Below are positions 9,301 to 19,700 of a stretch of DNA of 64,000 nucleotides, piece by piece (positions within the stretch are counted from its first letter, which is position 1; the number at the start of each line of letters is the position of its first letter). Both the position numbers and the translations under genes were made by a program. The DNA comes from Flavobacterium suaedae. Its GTDB lineage: Bacteria; Bacteroidota; Bacteroidia; Flavobacteriales; Flavobacteriaceae. The stretch covers positions 1 through 64,000 of the forward strand of contig NZ_BMJE01000002.1 of assembly GCF_014642915.1 (NCBI RefSeq). The letters are read 5' to 3'. Below the pieces are notes generated by a model. The model was not told the origin of the DNA. It did not search any database and saw nothing but the letters and a program-made list of their open reading frames with translations.

Positions 9301-10708
9301 ATGCATTATCTCCTGAGTAATCAGCAAGCTGAAATGTAACACCGGGAGTAAGAGCGCTGTTTATTAAACCATCAGCGGGTAATCCGTATGTTGGGAAACC
9401 GGATCCTGAAGTTTCCTGAAAATCTAATGACACTAATGCTCTGCTGTTTACTTCATCAAAGCCTATATCTGAGCTTGCAGAAGCATCACCAATACCATTC
9501 GCTATAATATCATGGTTAAAGCCTGAAGTAATGGTTACCGGGTTAATAGTTGTTACGGGAGTTTCTACCGAAGCATTAAGGTCATATTCCATCATTACAA
9601 GTTTTCCCAGACTGTTATCTGAAAAAACTAATAGTAAGTGGTCATCTGAATTAACCTGTAATGAGTTATATGTAGCTTGTCCTGCAGAGATATATCCATC
9701 TCCTATTTGTTCCCAAGTGTTTTCTGATTCATTATAGCCTACTACATAGTTTTTAAGAAAATCGACATCTTCCCAGTTGCTAACTGCAACATAGGGTGTA
9801 CCGTCAGAACTAACAGCTATACTCACGTGTTGTACTCTTCCTGCTGTAAAATTTGCAGTACCTAATTGTGTCCAGGAAGTACCATCGTATTTTTTTACAT
9901 TTAGTTTTTGTCCTCCGGCTGAATTGGAAACATAAGCTAAATAAAGATTATCATTATCATCTACAGTTATTGCTGATTTGTAATTTTCTGAATCAGAAGC
10001 AGGAGCGATATTTGCTTCTCCGCCTGTAGGTATCCACTCCGTTGAGGCGTCTGCTGTTACATCATTTTCATATACATGTACATAACCATTGCTATTAAAA
10101 CTAATATACATCTTGTCATTAGAGTCTATAACAGCATCTATAAAGAAAGGTACTCCTCCTGCAAAGCCTGTTGTACCAACCTGCTCCCATGTACTGCCTA
10201 CATATCTTTTTACAGTACCGCTATCCTCGCCGTTTGCAACCAATAGTATATCGCTATTACTTACGGCACTGGTTTGGTGGTTAATTCCGTTTTCTGTAGG
10301 TTTCGGTAATTCTGTCCATGATGTGCCGTCAAAAAGCCGAACTTCCATACCTGAATCAGGCCAACTGCTTTGATTTGTGAAATATACATTTCCGGAGTTA
10401 TCAATACTAAATGAGTTATAGTTGGCATAGCTATCTGTAATACCTGCTGTACCGCCTACATAGCTCCATGCACCATCAGAATATTGTTGAACTGTTCCTT
10501 TTGAAACAGAAAGATCATAATAGGATACATAAACTGTTCCGTCTTCAGTTAGAGCAGTACTTACAGAACCTCCTCCTCCGGCAGAGAAGCCTGAAGATGG
10601 ATCTATATATTCCCAGCTTTGAGCATTTAAACCTGTATAAAACAAGATTGTTAGCAGGGTAAGAAGGGTTTTACTTCTCCCGTGCAGACTTAAGGTAATT
10701 TTATTCAT
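6353..10708 (-). CDS. Multi-domain secreted protein: propeller-like, twin beta domains, Big_2, GEVED, T9SS type A CTD
   Basis: This is a 1451-residue protein with signal peptide MNKITLSL...GLNAQ. Residues about 35-375 carry repeated WxxxG/SVAVSSDGTPYVA-type strands like a beta-propeller. Two copies of an unassigned domain follow, each opening with FNHD (about 396-610 and 628-845). Then come one Big_2 Ig-like domain (about 853-935), a GEVED domain (about 945-1095; FADFNADGDFDD-like acidic loop reading YADFNADGDFDD), three more Big_2 domains (about 1104-1370) and a type A T9SS sorting domain (SVYPNPVSD to the final KVLKQ). Secretion and surface attachment or release by T9SS follow from the ends; the binding target is not evident. 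It sits between the type B adhesin and the PNGase F-like gene on the same strand. Confidence 0.85.
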   Translation of the reverse strand: MNKITLSLHGRSKTLLTLLTILFYTGLNAQSWEYIDPSSGFSAGGGGSVSTALTEDGTVYVSYYDLSVSKGTVQQYSDGAWSYVGGTAGITDSYANYNSFSIDNSGNVYFTNQSSWPDSGMEVRLFDGTSWTELPKPTENGINHQTSAVSNSDILLVANGEDSGTVKRYVGSTWEQVGTTGFAGGVPFFIDAVIDSNDKMYISFNSNGYVHVYENDVTADASTEWIPTGGEANIAPASDSENYKSAITVDDNDNLYLAYVSNSAGGQKLNVKKYDGTSWTQLGTANFTAGRVQHVSIAVSSDGTPYVAVSNWEDVDFLKNYVVGYNESENTWEQIGDGYISAGQATYNSLQVNSDDHLLLVFSDNSLGKLVMMEYDLNASVETPVTTINPVTITSGFNHDIIANGIGDASASSDIGFDEVNSRALVSLDFQETSGSGFPTYGLPADGLINSALTPGVTFQLADYSGDNALFLTPDYVGTGTSTGALELSVENASNLYLLTAMAGGGVQYLPLNVTVNFDDSTTQAATVTVSDWYNGTGAAIQGMGRVNRANNNLEGDATNPRLYEYTIAIDEANQNKTITSLSFSFDGDQTAEWGSEIRLSLLAVSAESTESVQSGECVFTPLSLTGFNHDVVAEGTGGDANEKATHQIDAANAFYAQDFVPTNPHFSGASAAAYGGGLPNSGYIESSATEGLAYQIADYTGNNALVLRNTTSNTGTLELTEQKKAEKLYIAWVSAEGSNNVDVVVNFTDGSSQTFASQNASDWWSTSPDASTVAMGSIGRVSVITTAAWAPVNSFSGLTQTQLFQTEFLLDEENHNKLIESVTFNKETSGNDATTTAVIALSICETQATQTVNPETLAINTLNDVPAEITTNGGTLQLEAVVLPEGASQSVEWTITEGSEFATIDENGLVTATGNGSVTVTATSSVDGTVSNTITITVSGQEISYCTPVFTSGLGCGNYRLRTVSIGDINNDATTASCLDYDYLALSTTHEIGETVDFSITLGNWMSFAIYADFNADGDFDDAGEMLFAGTPEWVNPVEIVENSFVLPSDITPGTYRMRVVAVWGDNAANPPITAGQACDTFDREGSGNFHDYTIVITEEQNPSITVSTQNNVPAEITTDNGTLQLEATVTPETEQVTWTIVDGAEYALVSNTGLVTAIGNGTVTVRAALTSDSEIYDEIEITISNQVVAVTGLTVAVQDNAAAEITTEGGTLQLIATITPEDATNTDVTWTITSGSEFATVDENGIVTAIANGIVTVRATSDADGTVYDEIEITISNQVVAVTGLTVTVQDNAPAEITTEGGTLQLIATITPEDATNTDVTWTITSGSEFATVDENGVVTAIANGTVTVRATSDADGTIFDEIEIVINIPLSTEKFNKDKFSVYPNPVSDILYINTTNQIQQVKVYNMIGQEVYTGTSSNVNLQNLQAGYYIVKIHFDNNISTVKVLKQ
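6600..7150 (-). repeat. Two near-identical 276-bp tandem Ig-like repeat units
   Basis: The third and fourth Big_2 domains of the surrounding gene repeat with a period of 276 bases (92 codons). For example, TACCATCAGCGTCTGATGTT occurs at 6631 and again at 6907. The encoded units differ at only a few residues (PAEITT versus AAEITT, GTVTV versus GIVTV). The other two Big_2 domains of the protein are clearly more diverged, so this pair looks recently duplicated or homogenised. Confidence 0.8.
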
Positions 10709-10795
10709 AACATAGGATTTTTAGGTTAATTATTCTGGTTGTAAAAGTAATAATTTTTATAAAGTCTAAATAAAAATAAAAGATTTTGTAAGTTT

Positions 10796-12190
10796 TTACT
10801 GTTTAACTACTTTGCTTATAGCAATTTGGTTATTAGCAAATGTGATTTTAACTATATATAAACCACTTTGCAGTGTTGAAAGGTTTAATATAGAGGATTT
10901 TGATTGTAATACTGTTTGTCCTGTAATGGAAGTTATTGTTATATTTTTTACAGTTTCCTGAGTATTAATACTTAATACATCTTTAACAGGGTTTGGTATT
11001 AAACTGTATTTTGGCTTTTCAACAACAGTTGCATCAAGAGTTTCACTATAGCTTTGTAAGTATACGGACATTGGGAACTCTCCTTGGTCTCCGCTAAACA
11101 CTGCGTCGGGTACATCTATTTTAAATGAGTGTTCTCCTGCTGAAAGGTCTCCAAGATCTATTACACGGATAGGAATTTTATCTCCTGGGCACCAGTTGCT
11201 GAAAGACGCCCATTCAGCTTCTGTTCTCGGGCTTGGTCCATATATTCCGTTTCCTTGTGTATTGTATTCTCTAAATGGTTCGCAAGATTCTCCTCCCGGC
11301 TTATAACTTAATGCCAGCTCCTCATCAAAGTATATATAATGCCATCTTCTGATGTATTCTTCTCCTCCTGCATTAGCTCCGTGGTTTGATGTTATAAGGT
11401 GTAGTTTTGCGTTTGGTACATCTTCTTCAAGCGTAAATGTTATAGTTCTTACTGTTTCTCCTAAAACATCAGTACCTTCAAGTGTGTAATCCCTAAGTAG
11501 GTATTTAAAAGAAAGAGGCAGTAAAAAGTTATCTCCATATTCTACTGTAGTATCTAAATCGGTTACAAATTCTAAAGTACCGTAGAAAACATCATTTCTG
11601 CCGGCACAACCTGCTACTTCTGTATTAGCAGCGTATGGAACGCCAAATAGTTCTAATTCAATCCAGATATCGTATTCTGCTAAAATTGTCTCATCTTTAA
11701 AAATCTGAGCAACATTATCTATTGTAAAATTATAGGGTACTTCATCAGGTTCTATATTTTTATTCATAAAAGGGGTGATGTATCTGCCTATCTCTATTCT
11801 TTCTACTTCATCATAGGTATATGATTCCTGATTTTTTGGTACAAATGCTATGTTTGCACTACCAATTCTGTCATAATTATCACATGCAGCTTTAATAGTA
11901 ATATTCATTGTTAATGTATTGCCGAAAGTTGCTAATTCATCTTCGCTAAGTTTTCGGGTATAGCAAGAATTACTAAGACGTAGTATTCCTTCAGGAACAG
12001 GTTCATTTACTGTTTCGGCATATCCATCATAAAACAGGATTTCATCAAATACAGTAAAGGTAGAAGGATATTCCTGGGCAATACTTTTTGATGCGCTACT
12101 TATAAGTACAGTTAGCATAAAAAGTTTTACAATACTCTTAAAGTTGATTCCTTTTACATAAGGATTAAAAGGGAAAGTAGTTTTATTCAT
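10796..12190 (-). CDS. PNGase F-like peptide-N-glycosidase, T9SS type A cargo
   Basis: The 464-residue product has a late signal peptide (the hydrophobic stretch at about 22-38 ends ISSASKSIAQ). The mature part resembles the two jelly-roll domains of flavobacterial PNGase F. CDNYDRIG corresponds to the CDEWDRYA motif that holds the catalytic Asp. EIGRYITPF matches EIGRFITPY. A GGEEYIRRWHYI segment aligns with the region of the second catalytic Glu, and SNWCPGDKIPIRV matches the GWCPGMAVPTR segment. The C-terminus (SLIPNPVKDVL to KVVKQ) is a T9SS type A sorting domain. The family cleaves N-glycans from asparagine of glycoproteins; activity here is inferred from motifs recalled from the family. 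It lies 96 bases downstream of the sensor-regulator gene on the same strand and may share a transcript with it. Confidence 0.75.
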   Translation of the reverse strand: MNKTTFPFNPYVKGINFKSIVKLFMLTVLISSASKSIAQEYPSTFTVFDEILFYDGYAETVNEPVPEGILRLSNSCYTRKLSEDELATFGNTLTMNITIKAACDNYDRIGSANIAFVPKNQESYTYDEVERIEIGRYITPFMNKNIEPDEVPYNFTIDNVAQIFKDETILAEYDIWIELELFGVPYAANTEVAGCAGRNDVFYGTLEFVTDLDTTVEYGDNFLLPLSFKYLLRDYTLEGTDVLGETVRTITFTLEEDVPNAKLHLITSNHGANAGGEEYIRRWHYIYFDEELALSYKPGGESCEPFREYNTQGNGIYGPSPRTEAEWASFSNWCPGDKIPIRVIDLGDLSAGEHSFKIDVPDAVFSGDQGEFPMSVYLQSYSETLDATVVEKPKYSLIPNPVKDVLSINTQETVKNITITSITGQTVLQSKSSILNLSTLQSGLYIVKITFANNQIAISKVVKQ

Positions 12191-12286
12191 AGTTAAAGTA
12201 AAGTTTAAAAAAATGTTAAAGTGTAAAACTCTAATTTTTTTAACATTAACTATGTAAAATATGTTTCAAATACTGTAAATAATGTT

Positions 12287-15200
12287 TCAGTTTATATTTT
12301 TTTGGCTGTATTCCGTAGGGGTTACAGCGTATACCTCCTTAAAACATTTACTAAAGTATGATGGGCTTCCAAAGCCTGTTTTATATGCTACTTCTGATAT
12401 GTTATAGTTTTCCTTTAATAGTAAAACTGCTTTTTTAAGGCGATATACTTTAATTATTTCACCTGTACTCATGTTGGTGAGTGTTTTTACTTTTCTGTGT
12501 AAACTTGTTCTGCTCATATTTAATTCTGCAGCCAATTCTTCAACATTCAAATTTTCATCATCTAACCTTTTTTCTATAACATTATATACTTTTTGTAAAA
12601 AAACATCTTCTACTACATTTTGCTTTTCTTCAGTTTTTTCATCATCAGGTAGCACTTTAAATTTTCTGTAGATGTAGTTTCGTTGCTTTTTTTGTAATTC
12701 AAGCCTGTTTTCTATTCTCATTAATAATTCTGAAATATTAAACGGCTTGGTAATATAGTCATCTGCTTTATAAGACAATCCTTCCAATTTACTTTCGGTA
12801 TCTGATTTGGCAGTTAGGAGTATAATGGGGATGTGGTCTGTATTAATATCTTCTTTTAAAAACTTACACATTTCAAACCCATCCATTTCGTCCATTAAAA
12901 CATCACTTAATATTAAATCAGGAATAATTTTAAGAGCCATATTAATACCAATTTTACCATTTTCTGCATGGTATATATTGTAGTAAGGCTTTAGGCTTGT
13001 AGCTATAAAAGAGGCTAATTCATAATTATCTTCAACTAAGAGTATTGTTGGTTTATTATTTGCTGTTTCAGTTAAATTTATTTTTTCTTTTATTTTAGTA
13101 TTTTCAGGATCATTAACTGTAGTTTGGTTGCTTATTTTGTTGTATGGCAGGAAAATATTAAAAGTAGTTCCGTGATTTTCTTTTTGTATTGAACTATTTA
13201 CATTTATTGCTCCTCCTTGTAATTCCACAAGTTCTTTTACTAGTGACAGCCCTATCCCTGTACCTACTTCTTTTTTATCAGACTCGATATGATAAAATCT
13301 TTTAAAAATATTCTTAAGTTCATTTTCCGGAATTCCTTTACCTCTATCCTCTACTTGTAGCGTAATACCTTCATGTTCTTCTGTTAGTTTTACGGTAATA
13401 GTATCTTTATTATTACTATACTTAAGTGCATTGGAAAGCAGGTTGTATAAAATTCTTTCTACTATTTCCGGAGCAAAAAAGTATTCAGCTTTTTGAGGTC
13501 CTTCAAACCTTATACTGTTATTTTTAATAGCAGCTTCTTCACTAAATAAGCTAATTACCTGTTTTATTTCAGATATAATATCCCCCCAACGCATGTGTGG
13601 TTTTAAAGCACCTGCCTCCAGTTTAGCTATATCCAGTAATTGATTAGTAAGATTTAAAAGGTTATTGGCATTTTTTGTTATTATAGACAGGAGGTGTTTT
13701 TGTTGTTGTTCTTCTTTTACTTTTTTTAGTTGTTCCGCAGGTCCCATAATCAGGGTTAGGGGAGTTCTTAATTCATGTGTTATGTTAGAAAAGAAACGAC
13801 TTTTAACTTCATCCATCTCTTTAAGTTGTTCCGTTTCTTTTTGTTTTAGCAGTATTTCATTTTTTATTAACCCTTGCTTTATACTATATTTTATAAACAC
13901 TATAGTTATGAATAGTGCTAAAAAAATGTAGATACCAAATGCCCACCACGTAGCCCACCACGGAGGAGATATTTTTATAGCGAGTGATTTTACTATGGTA
14001 CTCCACTTTCCTGTAGTATTAGTAGCATTGGTTTCAAAAATGTAATTTCCCGGAGGGATTTTTGTATAAACCGCTTCTTTTTTATTTCCTGCAACTACCC
14101 AGTTATTATCGTAGCCTTTTAATCGGTATCTGTATATTATATCTTGCGGCTGGCTAAATTCCAGTGCAGCATACTCTATTGCCAGTGTATTTTGGTTATA
14201 AGGTAAAGCAATACTTGTTATTGTATTGAATGGTGTTTCAGTCTCTGTATTAAAGGAGAGGTTATTTATTTTAATTCCTGTAATTGCAATATTAGGGTTA
14301 AAATTATCTTCTTTTATTTTCAGAGGATCAAATAGTACTCCGCTCTCAACACCTCCAAATGCAACTTTACCATTTGGGAGGTATAATTGATGATATCTGT
14401 TAAACTCGAAACAGGGCAATCCATGACGTTCTGTAAAAGTTCTGGTTTGGCGTGTTTCAGGGTTAAACCTGCATATACCTTTATTAGTACCCATCCAAAT
14501 GTAGCCTGATTCATCTAACAGGATAGAATATATAACATTATCAGGAAGACCATCCTCTACAGAAAATAAAGTGCTTTCATAGGTGTCTTTAGAAAAACGA
14601 ATCAAACCATGGCTGCTGGCAATCCATAAAATATTTTTTTCTTTTTCATCAGGTATGCTACCATATAATTTTTGAGAAGGGATTTTATATTTTTCAGTAT
14701 CACCGGAAATACGTGTAACTATATTTGTAATTAGATTGACATTAATTAATCCGTCATATTCTGTAGTTATCCATAAATTATTATCGTCAGCATATATATT
14801 ACTAGGAGAAACCCTATAGCCAATTACGCTTTTTAATTGAGAGCCGGAGAAAATTATTTCCCATGATGAGGCTTCCTCTTCGTATCTGTATATAGTATTC
14901 TTTTTGTCTATTACTATAGGAGTTTTGTTTTTAGATAGTGTTATACCGGCTATTTCATTAGAAACAGTAGGCGAGGTATCAGGTAAGGAAGGGAGTTTGT
15001 ATAATTTATTTTCAAAAGTGTAAAAAAAGCTAACAGTTCGGTTAACGGCTATCCAAATTTTATTTTTTTCACTATCTCGAACAGATCTTAAATAGTAGGC
15101 AGGAGGCAAATCACCTCGTTTTGACGAGTTGATATCAAAAAAATTGTAAAAAGATATTTTCAATTCTTTTTCAATTAAGTCTACTGCAAAATCTTCTTTA

Positions 15201-16231
15201 TATTTAAAGGCTTTAAAGTCTGTTTTTAAGTCAACCAGATAAATACCATCAGTATTGGCTCCCAGCCAAATTAAACCTGATTTATCTACTAACAGTGATT
15301 GAGTTTCACGACTATTATTTATAACTACTTTTTTGGTAAAGCCTGCTTTTTCAGTATAACTGTAAAGAGTTCTGTTTAATTGTAGGTATTCTTTATCTGT
15401 ATCAGCTTTAGCTAAAAGTTTTCCGTTAAAAGTAACTTCTTCAGGTAATTTTATTTGTTTAAATTCAATTTTTTCAGGAGTAAAAATATATAGAGATTTT
15501 TTCCCTATCCACATTAAATCCCCGTTTTCCTTTTCAAGGATAGAAGGTATTTCTTCGCCAAAATCAAATTTATAATCTGCATCAAACGGGTAGGGGGTGT
15601 TGTATTTAATAAATTCATTAGAGGCTGTGTCAAATTTATTTATAGCATTTTTACTGAGTACCCATATATTAGATTTAGAATCCTCTATAATAGAGTAAAT
15701 TTCATCTGTACTAAAACTATATTCATCAACTATAGCTTTTGTTGTTGTTTCTTCTATAGCAGGTAAATTAAATTTACATACTTTACCATTTTGTGATATA
15801 TACCAAAAAAAATCGTCTTGAGAAATTAACCATCCTCTTCTTGCAATTATTATCTTATTCTGGTCTAAAAAGTCTCTACTTATAATATGATTAACCTTGT
15901 GTGTTGTCATGTTAAACACATCAATGGCACCGCTATCAAAACGTAGCCACAAATCTCCGTTTTTCCCCTTTATTGAGTTAGATATAAAATTTGAAGAAAT
16001 AGAGGAGTTATCTCCGGGTTTATTCTGGAAAATTTCAAAATTATTTCCATCATAACGTGCTAAACCGTTATGTGTACTTATCCATATAAAGCCTTCTTCA
16101 TCTTCCGATATACCGGATACAAAGGATTGAGGTAACCCGTTTTTAACAGATAAATGCCTTACGTTTTGCGGGAAAGATAAAGTATATACTAATAAAAAAG
16201 AGAATAGATATATTAATCTTTTTTTAATCAT
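12287..16231 (-). CDS. Hybrid two-component system sensor-regulator (HTCS) with AraC output domain
   Basis: This 1314-residue one-protein phosphorelay has a signal peptide (MIKKRLIYLFSFLLVYTLSFPQ). A periplasmic two-component-regulator propeller (about 25-640) carries repeated GLPQSF/IWIGT-type blades, followed by a Y_Y_Y domain (about 650-745). One membrane span lies at about 757-782 (WWATWWAFGIYIFLALFI). HisKA has the H-box FFSNITHELRTPL (about 812), and the HATPase has NLLSNALKYS and GTGIGLSL. The receiver domain (about 1060-1175) keeps the phosphorylatable Asp in LILSDVLMDEMDG and the Lys in YITKPF. The C-terminal 110 residues are an AraC helix-turn-helix domain. All catalytic residues I looked for are present. 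HTCS proteins usually sense glycan fragments and control a nearby polysaccharide-utilisation locus. Here the neighbours are a PNGase F-like enzyme and a giant adhesin, with no SusC/SusD pair. Confidence 0.93.
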   Translation of the reverse strand: MIKKRLIYLFSFLLVYTLSFPQNVRHLSVKNGLPQSFVSGISEDEEGFIWISTHNGLARYDGNNFEIFQNKPGDNSSISSNFISNSIKGKNGDLWLRFDSGAIDVFNMTTHKVNHIISRDFLDQNKIIIARRGWLISQDDFFWYISQNGKVCKFNLPAIEETTTKAIVDEYSFSTDEIYSIIEDSKSNIWVLSKNAINKFDTASNEFIKYNTPYPFDADYKFDFGEEIPSILEKENGDLMWIGKKSLYIFTPEKIEFKQIKLPEEVTFNGKLLAKADTDKEYLQLNRTLYSYTEKAGFTKKVVINNSRETQSLLVDKSGLIWLGANTDGIYLVDLKTDFKAFKYKEDFAVDLIEKELKISFYNFFDINSSKRGDLPPAYYLRSVRDSEKNKIWIAVNRTVSFFYTFENKLYKLPSLPDTSPTVSNEIAGITLSKNKTPIVIDKKNTIYRYEEEASSWEIIFSGSQLKSVIGYRVSPSNIYADDNNLWITTEYDGLINVNLITNIVTRISGDTEKYKIPSQKLYGSIPDEKEKNILWIASSHGLIRFSKDTYESTLFSVEDGLPDNVIYSILLDESGYIWMGTNKGICRFNPETRQTRTFTERHGLPCFEFNRYHQLYLPNGKVAFGGVESGVLFDPLKIKEDNFNPNIAITGIKINNLSFNTETETPFNTITSIALPYNQNTLAIEYAALEFSQPQDIIYRYRLKGYDNNWVVAGNKKEAVYTKIPPGNYIFETNATNTTGKWSTIVKSLAIKISPPWWATWWAFGIYIFLALFITIVFIKYSIKQGLIKNEILLKQKETEQLKEMDEVKSRFFSNITHELRTPLTLIMGPAEQLKKVKEEQQQKHLLSIITKNANNLLNLTNQLLDIAKLEAGALKPHMRWGDIISEIKQVISLFSEEAAIKNNSIRFEGPQKAEYFFAPEIVERILYNLLSNALKYSNNKDTITVKLTEEHEGITLQVEDRGKGIPENELKNIFKRFYHIESDKKEVGTGIGLSLVKELVELQGGAINVNSSIQKENHGTTFNIFLPYNKISNQTTVNDPENTKIKEKINLTETANNKPTILLVEDNYELASFIATSLKPYYNIYHAENGKIGINMALKIIPDLILSDVLMDEMDGFEMCKFLKEDINTDHIPIILLTAKSDTESKLEGLSYKADDYITKPFNISELLMRIENRLELQKKQRNYIYRKFKVLPDDEKTEEKQNVVEDVFLQKVYNVIEKRLDDENLNVEELAAELNMSRTSLHRKVKTLTNMSTGEIIKVYRLKKAVLLLKENYNISEVAYKTGFGSPSYFSKCFKEVYAVTPTEYSQKNIN

Positions 16232-16728
16232 TTTAAGATAAAATAACTTTGATTGATTTCTTTTTGTTATGAATTTTATCGCAATGTAGTTAATAATTTA
16301 TGACTACCGTAGGGTAGAGGTGTTAAAGTAGGCTGTACGAAAAGTCTCTGATTTTTTTAAATAAATTACTCTAAAAGATTATTAAAAAATTGTTTAATAC
16401 GTTATGAACTATACAACTATCATTTTGGGATTAACTATTTTAATTTCGAAATAATTGAAAAGACTAGAGTTCTTTATAGTTGTACTTGTCTTTATCCTAT
16501 TATATAGTATAATAATATAAGATTACTGCTTAAACTGAGAGGTTATTTATTAAAGTTTTATTACAGCCTGAAAGCCCCATTCTCCTTAACATTTGTAATG
16601 TTTTTTAATAAAATTAATATAGTTAATAAAATTTTAAAAAAGTTAAAAAATTTAATGTAAATATACGATGTTTGTAGATTTATAAAAACATAGCAAAAAA
16701 AATATCTAATAATTAAATAATTAGCAAA
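16232..16728. other. 497-base divergent intergenic region between HTCS and a giant adhesin
   Basis: This AT-rich gap must hold both divergent promoters, but I found no exact TAnnTTTG element. Visible structure: a small hairpin CTACC-GTAG-GGTAG at 16304-16317 near the HTCS start, and a 9-bp inverted repeat TACAACTAT (16412-16420) / ATAGTTGTA (16476-16484). Either could be a regulator site, possibly for the AraC domain encoded next door. No gene is seen. Confidence 0.4.
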
Positions 16729-19700
16729 ATGAATAAAAAATTACTTTTTAGCTTAAACGTTATGCTAATGCTCTTCTCAGTCACTATTACCTCTGCACAA
16801 ACTACAGTTTTTAGTGATGATTTCAGCACTTCAACCGGTAGCAGCTACACATCAACTAACGGTGCTGTAGGAACCAGTACAAGTTGGGCGCAAATTCGTA
16901 GCGGTACGGATATGGGTGCCAGAATCAATTCCGGATTTCTAACACTTACCAATGATGCAACGGGAGCAGGAAATTCTAATGGCTGGATTCTTGCCTATGT
17001 GTCTTCCGCATCCTTCAGTACTCCCTATATAAGTACTTTGAATAATAATCCGGGTATGGTTACCTGGACGTTCAATATGCGTCAGATTCGTTCAAACCCA
17101 TCAGGCCCGGCAAACGGAAGTTATGCAAATGCTTTTGTATTGGCAGGAACTTCCAATACCACTGCAACAACAGGTTCAGGATATGCAGTACTATTGGGTA
17201 ATAATGGTAAAACCGACCCTTTACGACTTGTGAGATACACTGCGGGTCTTCGTACATCAACGAATATACTATCATCTAATACAAGTGGATTATCAGATTT
17301 TGGAAATACGCATTTAAGTGTAAAAGTTACTTATACTCCAGGGTCTAACACGTGGGAACTTTTTGTAAGGCAAGACGGCGGTACGTTTAGTAACCCTGAA
17401 TCAGGCAGCCTTGTTTCTCAGGGAACGGCTGTAAATAGTAGCTCTACAGGAACATCATTACCCTTAACAGGTGCGTTTTGGAATGCTTCTACTAAAAAAA
17501 ACCAGACAGCTTATTTTGATAATATTGTAGTTAAGGTTACAGAACCGGTTATCACCTCTTTATCTCCATCTTCTGCAATAGCAGGTACCGGAGCTTTTAC
17601 ACTAACGGTGGAAGGAACTGATTTTACTCCTTCCAGCACAGTAAGGTGGAACGGTAGCAGTAGGACAACTACTTATGTGTCTGACACACAGCTTACGGCT
17701 TCAATCCCGGCTACCGATGTTACTACGGCAGGTTCTGCCAGTGTAACGGTAGCTACCGGGACGGCAACATCTAACACGCTGACCTTTATAATAGATCCTG
17801 CTGCAACGCCATCTATTTCAACCTCAACAACTGCACTCACAAGTGTTACCACGGTTACAGGAACGGCATCAACAACGCGAAGTTTTACAGTTACGGGAGC
17901 TAATCTTACCAATAATGTAACTGTAGCCGCCCCTGCAAATTTTGAGGTTTCTACCAGCAGTTCTTCGGGATTTGCCGACAGCATCAGCCTTACACAATCC
18001 GGCGGGACTTTAACAGGGCAACCCGTTACGGTCTACTCAAGAATAAAAGCTTCGGCACCTGCAGGTATTTATTCAGGAAATATAATACTCTCTACAACGG
18101 GCGGTACTAACAAACAGGTAGCAGTATCAGGTAAAGCCCTTGCTCTTGAGCCTGCAACCTCTGCTACCAATGTTACTTTTAATAATGTAGGGGCTTCTGC
18201 TTTTACTGTTAATTTTACTGCCGGTTCGGGCACTAACAGGTTGGTAGTACTAAAACAGGGAAGCGCTGTAACAGCAATTCCCACAGACGGAACATCGTAT
18301 ACCGCCTCTGCTACATTTGGTTTAGGTTCAGATATCGGTTCGGCAAGCTATGTGGTGTATAACGGAACTGCTTCTTCTGTTACAGTAACAGGGCTTACAG
18401 CCTCTACAAGTTATCATGTGGCAGTATTTGAATTTAACGGAAGTGCGGGAACGCAAAATTATAAAACCACAACACCTGCTACAGGCAACAGAACAACGCT
18501 TAATGCACCTTTAGGGCTACAGGTAGCTACGGCAAATACAGCGTATAAAGTAGATTTTGACAGTACTGTTGACGGTGTGAATAATGGCACTTATGCAGGT
18601 ACAGGAGTATCCAGTGTTCCGGAATCGGGAGAGCTTAACTCGTATTCATGGGCTTTTACAGGCTTTACAGATGGTGCTGTAAACTATGGAGGGGACAGCG
18701 GAGAGGATACGGTATATGACTCGGGCAGTTCCGCAGGAGGGGAAACCGCTGGCGGTATTTATGCTTTTGAGGTAGAGCAGGGCAACTACGCTTTGGGAAT
18801 ACAGCCTTCCACAGGAAATTTTGCTCCGGGTAGCATTACATTCCGTTTCCAAAACCAAACAGGAAGTACCATTACCTCATTAAGTGTAGGATATAAAGTA
18901 TATGTGTATAATGATGAAGCAGGCTCTAATAGCCTTAATTTAAGCTATTCTTCCAACAACAGCACTTATACCAATGCTACCGCTGTAAACCATACCACAA
19001 CAGCCGTAAGCGATGCCGTACCGGGATGGAAGGCTTATTATAAAGTAGTAACCATTACCGGATTAAATATTGCAACCAATAATTATGGCTATTTACGTTG
19101 GAGCGGAACAACTGTTTCAGGTACAGCATTTGATGAAATTGCCCTTGATGATTTAGTGGTTGTAGCTAACCCTACCACCTCGTTTGCATCATTTGCCGGT
19201 AATGCCGAAACATTTACGGTTGCGGGTAATGCCGAACTTTCAGGAAATATAACCGTTTCGGGTACAACTACTTTCTCAAACAACAGTTGGTTGAATCTTT
19301 CATCCAGTACACTAACGCTGGAAGGGCAGGTTATCAATACCACTATAGGAGGGTTAAGAGGTAACGGAACAGGCTCATTAATAAGTTCGGGTACAACCAA
19401 CCAAACTTTGAGCTTTGACCAGACTACGCCCGGTACAACTAATACCTTTACTAACTTTACAGTTAGTACAACATCGTCCAATACAGTTACTGCAGGAAAT
19501 GTACTAAATGTTTCAGGTATACTGACTATAGATACGGACCAAACACTAAATATGGGCAGCAACGCTCTGGGAGGGGCATTATCTACCATAAGTAATGACG
19601 GAACCATTTCGTCACAAAATACCTCTGCTGCTCCCTGGACATCAGGCAGGACATGGTCAGGCACAGGGAAAGTTATACTTAATAATAGCTCATCAGCGCA

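Noticed and set aside
10796..16231. A complete polysaccharide-utilisation locus
   Set aside because: An HTCS is present, but no SusC-like TonB receptor or SusD-like lipoprotein gene is in the window, so the term is not supported.
16660..16690. TTTG near 16674 as the -7 box of the giant adhesin
   Set aside because: The TA pair is at the wrong distance from TTTG, so it does not match TAnnTTTG.
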